A stretch of 64,000 nt of DNA from Coriaria nepalensis (taxonomy: Eukaryota > Streptophyta > Magnoliopsida > Cucurbitales > Coriariaceae), in NCBI GenBank assembly GCA_027186245.1, contig CP114488.1, positions 9,901,501-9,965,500 on the forward strand. Reading direction: 5' to 3'. The position numbers and the translations under genes are program-made. Under the pieces are notes generated by a model. That model searched no databases, was not told the origin of the DNA, and saw nothing but the letters and a program-made list of their open reading frames with translations. Below are positions 60,292-64,000 of the stretch, piece after piece (positions within the stretch are counted from its first letter, which is position 1; each line of letters opens with the position of its first letter).

Positions 60292-62650
60292 ATGCTTAGA
60301 GGATTGAGCAGAATGAAATCGAACGCTGTTCATCTTCTGCAGAAGAAGAGTTTCTCCCAAGGAGTCCTTTACGATGGATTTGATTGGAGCTCCGACTTCT
60401 TCATCACTAACTCTAGGGCCGTGGAAGGATTACTCTCCGATCTTCGTTCCTATGTCCACAAGGTTCTAGCCGCGAGGAGGAGCAGAAGCCGCGAGGAGAA
60501 ATCGAAGCAGGAACAAACTCCTTCCTTCTTGAACGGTTCGATCGCTTACTGGACCCCGGCTCTTCCTTTCTCGAGCTCTCTCAGGTTTTCCAAATCCATT
60601 TTTCTATATTACCCGTAGAAACCCATATAAAACCAATTCGTTAAGCTTTGAACTAGTTTTATGAATGAAAGCATGAAGGCCATGAACTATATGAAGAATC
60701 CTTGCCCTCTTCCGGAATAATCTCCAGAATTGGCCCGGTCCATGGCCCGCTCTGTATGTTTATAGCTAATTACCCCACTGTCAAGGGAGGTACTTATTAT
60801 CCTATAACTGTCAAAGAAACATCATAGAGCTCAAGAGAGAGCTTCTCAATGCAATTTACCCAGCATTTATCTGGTTGATAGTGGAGGTGCTTTTCTTCCT
60901 AAGCAAGCTGAGGTATTCCTTGATAAGGATAATTTCGGAAGAATTTTCTATAACCAAGCTATAATGTCTTCTCGAGGGATTCCCCAAATTGCCCTTGTGT
61001 TGGGTTCTTGCACGGCTGGAGGTGCTTGTATACCAGCCATGGCTGATGAGAGTGTTATGGTTAAAGGAAATGACATCATTTTTCTAGTTGGTCCCCGTCT
61101 TGTGAAGGTGTTAATTTCATGTAATTATTATTTATTTTCCAAATCATATGAATATACATGCTTGTGTTTTATCTAAAGGAGATGGTGAATTAGGCTGCTA
61201 CAGCGTAGGTAGTTTCGGCTGAGGATTTAGGTGGTGCTAGCGTGCATTGCAAGAAATCTGGAGTTTTAGATTATTTTGCCAAGGTATTGTTTCAGAAAAA
61301 AGTCGGTTAGTATTCAGTTAGAGATTGCATGGATGATTTTTGCATCTTGTCTAGATGAATTGCATGGACTTGCACTGGGAAGGAACATTTTTAAGAACTT
61401 GCACATGGCTGGGAAAGAAGGGTTGATAAATGGATTGGAAAATGTAAGGCTTGAATTTAAAGAGCAATTGTACGATGCGAAAGAGCTTCGATCCATTGCA
61501 CCAGTGGACCATAAGCAGTCGTTTGATATTCGGTCAGTCATTGCTCGGATTGTTGATGGGAGTGAATTTGATGAATTCAAGAAATTGTATGTAACTGTAA
61601 AGACATTCGATTAACTTTAAAAACTAATCTTTTTGTTTTTTCCTTCTTTCTTGGCCTTGATAATTGTTGGAATGGTATTGCATTTTTGTGCAGACTTTAG
61701 TAACTGGTTTTGCGATGATTTTCGGTCAGCCGTACGGATTCTTGGAAACAATGGAATTCTATTTAATGAATATGCTCTAAAAGGAGCGCATTTCATTGAA
61801 CTATATACTCAAAGGAACATTCTTTTGGTCTTTCTTCAGAACATTACTGGATTCATGGTATGCAACCAATTTTCTGGTCTGAAAAAGTTAGCTTTTTACT
61901 CATCAATGTGACTTCCATTGATTGGGATGATAGGTTGGCTCCGAGATCTGAGGCAAATGGGATTGCAAAATCCAGGGCGAAAATGGTCTGGGCATTTCTT
62001 GCTCCAAGGTCAATATCGATATCTCTTGCCAGAGTAAAGTGCAATATTTCTGGTTAGCACAAGGACCGATTCATCAATTTTACCTGTTCCAATTGATGGG
62101 TACAGGTGCCGAAAGTAACTGTCATTGTTGGAGGAAGCGTTGGTGCTGGAAATTATGAGCCATGTGTGGTTGAGCTTATAGCCCTGACTTCATGTTCCTT
62201 TGCCCCAATGCCAAAATATCTGTCATGGGCGGGAGCCCAAGTCCCCGCTTCACTCAACATTTATTATTGTTATTATTTTATGGATATAAAATTTTTGACT
62301 TAATATGATTTGATCTGTGAAATTTTCAGGCAGCTGGTGTACTGACTCAAATAGAAAGGATCAACAAGAAGAAGCAAGGAATTGAGGTAAATGGTGTTCT
62401 TTTTTTGACATTTAATGAATTCGAAGTAAATGGTGGTGTAGTTTTAGGCATTGTAGAGCAAGGAGGAGGAGGAGAGGTTCAAGGCAAAGATCGTAGGAGG
62501 AGGAGAGGGAGGGGAGCTCTTACTATACTGCTAGGCTTTGGGATGATGGAGTCATTGACCCATGATACGAGAAAAGTGATCGGATTATGTCTCTCTGCTT
62601 CGATGGACCGGACAAGTGAAGCGACCAAGTATGGTGTGTTTAGGATGTAA
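60292..62650 (+). pseudogene. 3-methylcrotonyl-CoA carboxylase beta subunit (MCCB) pseudogene
   Basis: Family landmarks run in order: start MLRGLSRMKSNAVHLL; NSRAVEGLLSDLRS; RRNRSRNKLLP; ERFDRLLDPGSSFLELSQ (60530-60584). Next come ELYEESLPSSGII (about 60690), [62 protein letters not shown]...[35 protein letters not shown] and the end GLCLSASMDR to YGVFRM (stop 62650). The intact enzyme is the carboxyltransferase half of the biotin-dependent mitochondrial leucine catabolism step. Breaks: at least two one-base frameshifts in exon 1, one near 60820, a GAG-to-TAG stop near 61208, a degraded region 61950-62280 and a frameshift near 62560. It cannot make a full protein. An intact copy must lie elsewhere if the pathway is kept. 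Confidence 0.93.
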
Positions 62651-62989
62651 ATCATACAACTCTAACACATCCTTGTTGAAATGGCAACAGCCGGCTTGTT
62701 GTTTTAAGTTGGAGGTGTATGCTTCAAATGTTGTGTTCGGCCATAATTGGTTCTTGATGTAACTATGCATGCAAAAAGAAGAAAAGGGAAACACAATAAA
62801 TTTTGGGAATGGAGCTGCTCTTCTTCCTATCCTCATCGGCTCATACCACCCTTTATCAATTTCAGCTTCTTCTATGTTTCATTAGTAGCCACTAGCAAGT
62901 CATCTCCAACATCCATTGCCAAGTTTGGTTCTTATTATTGCCGTACCATAACGAGTTAGTAATAATTTTAATTTAGGGGGAACCAAACG
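62651..62989. other. Intergenic
   Basis: 3' flank of the MCCB pseudogene; no gene recognisable. Confidence 0.45.
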
Positions 62990-63061
62990 GCGCCCGTGGC
63001 CAAATGGATAAGGCGTCGGACTTCTTATTATGCGATCGTGCGTTCGAATCTCATTCGGCGA
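62990..63061 (+). pseudogene. tRNA-Arg-like relic
   Basis: The 5' half matches a plant tRNA-Arg (gcgcccg acceptor strand, D-arm tggccaaatggataaggc, anticodon 5' strand tcgga) and the T-loop gttcgaat is kept, so both internal polymerase III boxes survive. The anticodon loop cttctta would read TCT, but the 3' anticodon strand ttatg no longer pairs. The 3' acceptor strand tcggcga mismatches the 5' strand at the outer pair and near the base. It is most likely a tRNA pseudogene or the head of a SINE rather than a working tRNA. Confidence 0.6.
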
Positions 63062-63163
63062 TTGTGGGTCCCCTGTTTAATCAAATAGCGGAGCAGATCG
63101 TCTCCACCTATCCATCGCCCTCACCGAAACAAAAACGTGTCCCAAATAACTAACCTTTCACTT

Positions 63164-63188
63164 CCTCTCTCTCTCTCTCTCTCTCTCA
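63164..63188 (+). repeat. (CT)n microsatellite in a 5' leader
   Basis: About twelve tc/ct dinucleotides roughly 100 bp before the start codon at 63284, in a pyrimidine-rich leader. Confidence 0.85.
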
Positions 63189-63283
63189 TCTGCTTCTATT
63201 TTCCTCGCACGTCTTTCAGATCTTTTCCCCCATCTTTTTCCTCCCCTCGGTTACCACGTAGCTCTGATTACCTCTCGTCTGCT

Positions 63284-63473
63284 ATGGCTTCTTTGCATTC
63301 TCCATTTTCCACTTCAGTCTATCTATCACGTCCACACGCTCCTCCTAATTACCCTCTCACCCACCCTCTCTTCATCCCCTCTCCTCTCTCACTTCCTGCT
63401 TATCCACGCTCCCTGCTTAGGGCTCGAAACGCTCCTCATCCGCTCACTATTCGCTGTGTCCGCCAACATAAAG
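63284..63473 (+). CDS. First exon of a probably plastid-targeted protein (runs out of window)
   Basis: ATG at 63284; an upstream in-frame ATG at 63137 lies in the CT-rich leader and is rejected. The exon encodes 63 residues, MASLHSPFSTSVYLSRPHAP and onward, rich in Ser, Pro and Arg and without acidic residues, the make-up of a chloroplast transit peptide. It ends in phase 1 at a good donor (cataaag|gtattcc). No mature domain is reached and no acceptor could be assigned in the last 500 bp with confidence, so the product cannot be named. Confidence 0.6.
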
Positions 63474-64000
63474 GTATTCCTTCTAGCTTTTCGTTCAATT
63501 AAGGATGATTATCAGAGGAAAAAGGTGAGATTAAGAAGTAATAGAGATTTCATTTTAGCTCTACTGTTTTTAAGATTCAATTCTTAGTCCCGTCGAAGTT
63601 GATGTTTCTTACCAACATTCAATACTAGGCACTACAGATCCATATAGACTGGCTTTATATATAACCATCAGGGAATGTGACTGAGAACGCCATTCTTCTG
63701 GAAGTTGCAATAGCATGGATCTGGAAATCTGTTAGTAATTAACACATAATTGTTAGGCTATGTCATATATGTAGTACTGATTTCAATATGTATCACAAAT
63801 TGAAGAGCCATAATGATTTTTCTGATTTTTTATGAAATGAGTGTTCTAGCTCCAAATACATTGTTCACCTTCCTGAATTCTCATCTCTTTAACATCGGAC
63901 ATGTTTCCGAATTTTTTTCGTTTATAGCCATCGTTCTTTCTTGTCTGATCTTTTAGAGCGAATACAGAATACTGAATGGTCATCTTGAGCATTTTTCTGT
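63474..64000. other. Probable intron of the right-edge gene
   Basis: AT-rich with no clear coding segment; consistent with a first intron continuing to the window end. Confidence 0.4.

Noticed and set aside
60964..61614. Possible short functional carboxyltransferase gene
   Set aside because: The open pieces are exon parts of the MCCB pseudogene separated by a nonsense codon and frameshifts.

Overview
The window is nuclear DNA from a flowering plant, very probably a core eudicot. Intergenic DNA is AT-rich, genes have short introns with GT/AG borders, and the gene families are plant-specific: PLS-DYW pentatricopeptide proteins, ABF-type bZIP, filament-like plant protein, a COR27-type clock/cold protein and UGT73-type glycosyltransferases. 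All gene models below were assembled by hand from splice signals and reading frame. The species cannot be named from the sequence.

Layout. 0.7-2 kb: an extracellular leucine-rich-repeat protein. 2.6-17.3 kb: a minus-strand cluster of four intact family-1 UDP-glycosyltransferases with three N-terminal-only relics. Decayed Ty3/gypsy and LINE pieces lie between them. The two last genes are a young tandem pair whose duplicated block includes the proximal promoter. 18-26 kb: plus-strand housekeeping genes, namely a nine-exon poly(A)-binding protein, a five-exon filament-like plant protein and an intronless ribosomal protein uS9 (RPS16). 26.6-27.4 kb: a non-autonomous DNA transposon with long inverted ends. 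28-35 kb: an intact five-exon caffeoyl-CoA O-methyltransferase, followed by two decayed partial copies that carry the same small LTR insertion in exon 1. A truncated Ty1/copia element lies between those copies.

37-43 kb: an intronless 950-residue PPR-DYW editing-type protein and an intronless U-box/ARM E3 ligase of the PUB25/26 type, both on minus. 46-52.5 kb, minus: a secreted PI-PLC X-domain protein, a gutted alpha-1,4-fucosyltransferase pseudogene abutting a LINE fragment, and a COR27/COR28 homologue with an exact evening element and a G-box upstream. 55-57.5 kb: an ABF/AREB bZIP gene with a 5'-leader intron. 58-62.7 kb: two divergent pseudogenes about 200 bp apart, one DJ-1-like and one of the beta subunit of 3-methylcrotonyl-CoA carboxylase. 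The right edge holds a tRNA-Arg-like relic and the first exon of a probably plastid-targeted protein that runs out of the window.

Functional themes are phenylpropanoid and specialised metabolism (UGTs, CCoAOMT), ABA/cold/clock signalling (ABF, COR27-like, PUB25/26-like) and translation (PABP, uS9). These are neighbours rather than an operon-like system. I see no convincing new multi-gene system. The most informative features are the nested duplication history around CCoAOMT, the paired pseudogenes at 58-62.7 kb, and the odd first exon and active site of the PLC-like gene.
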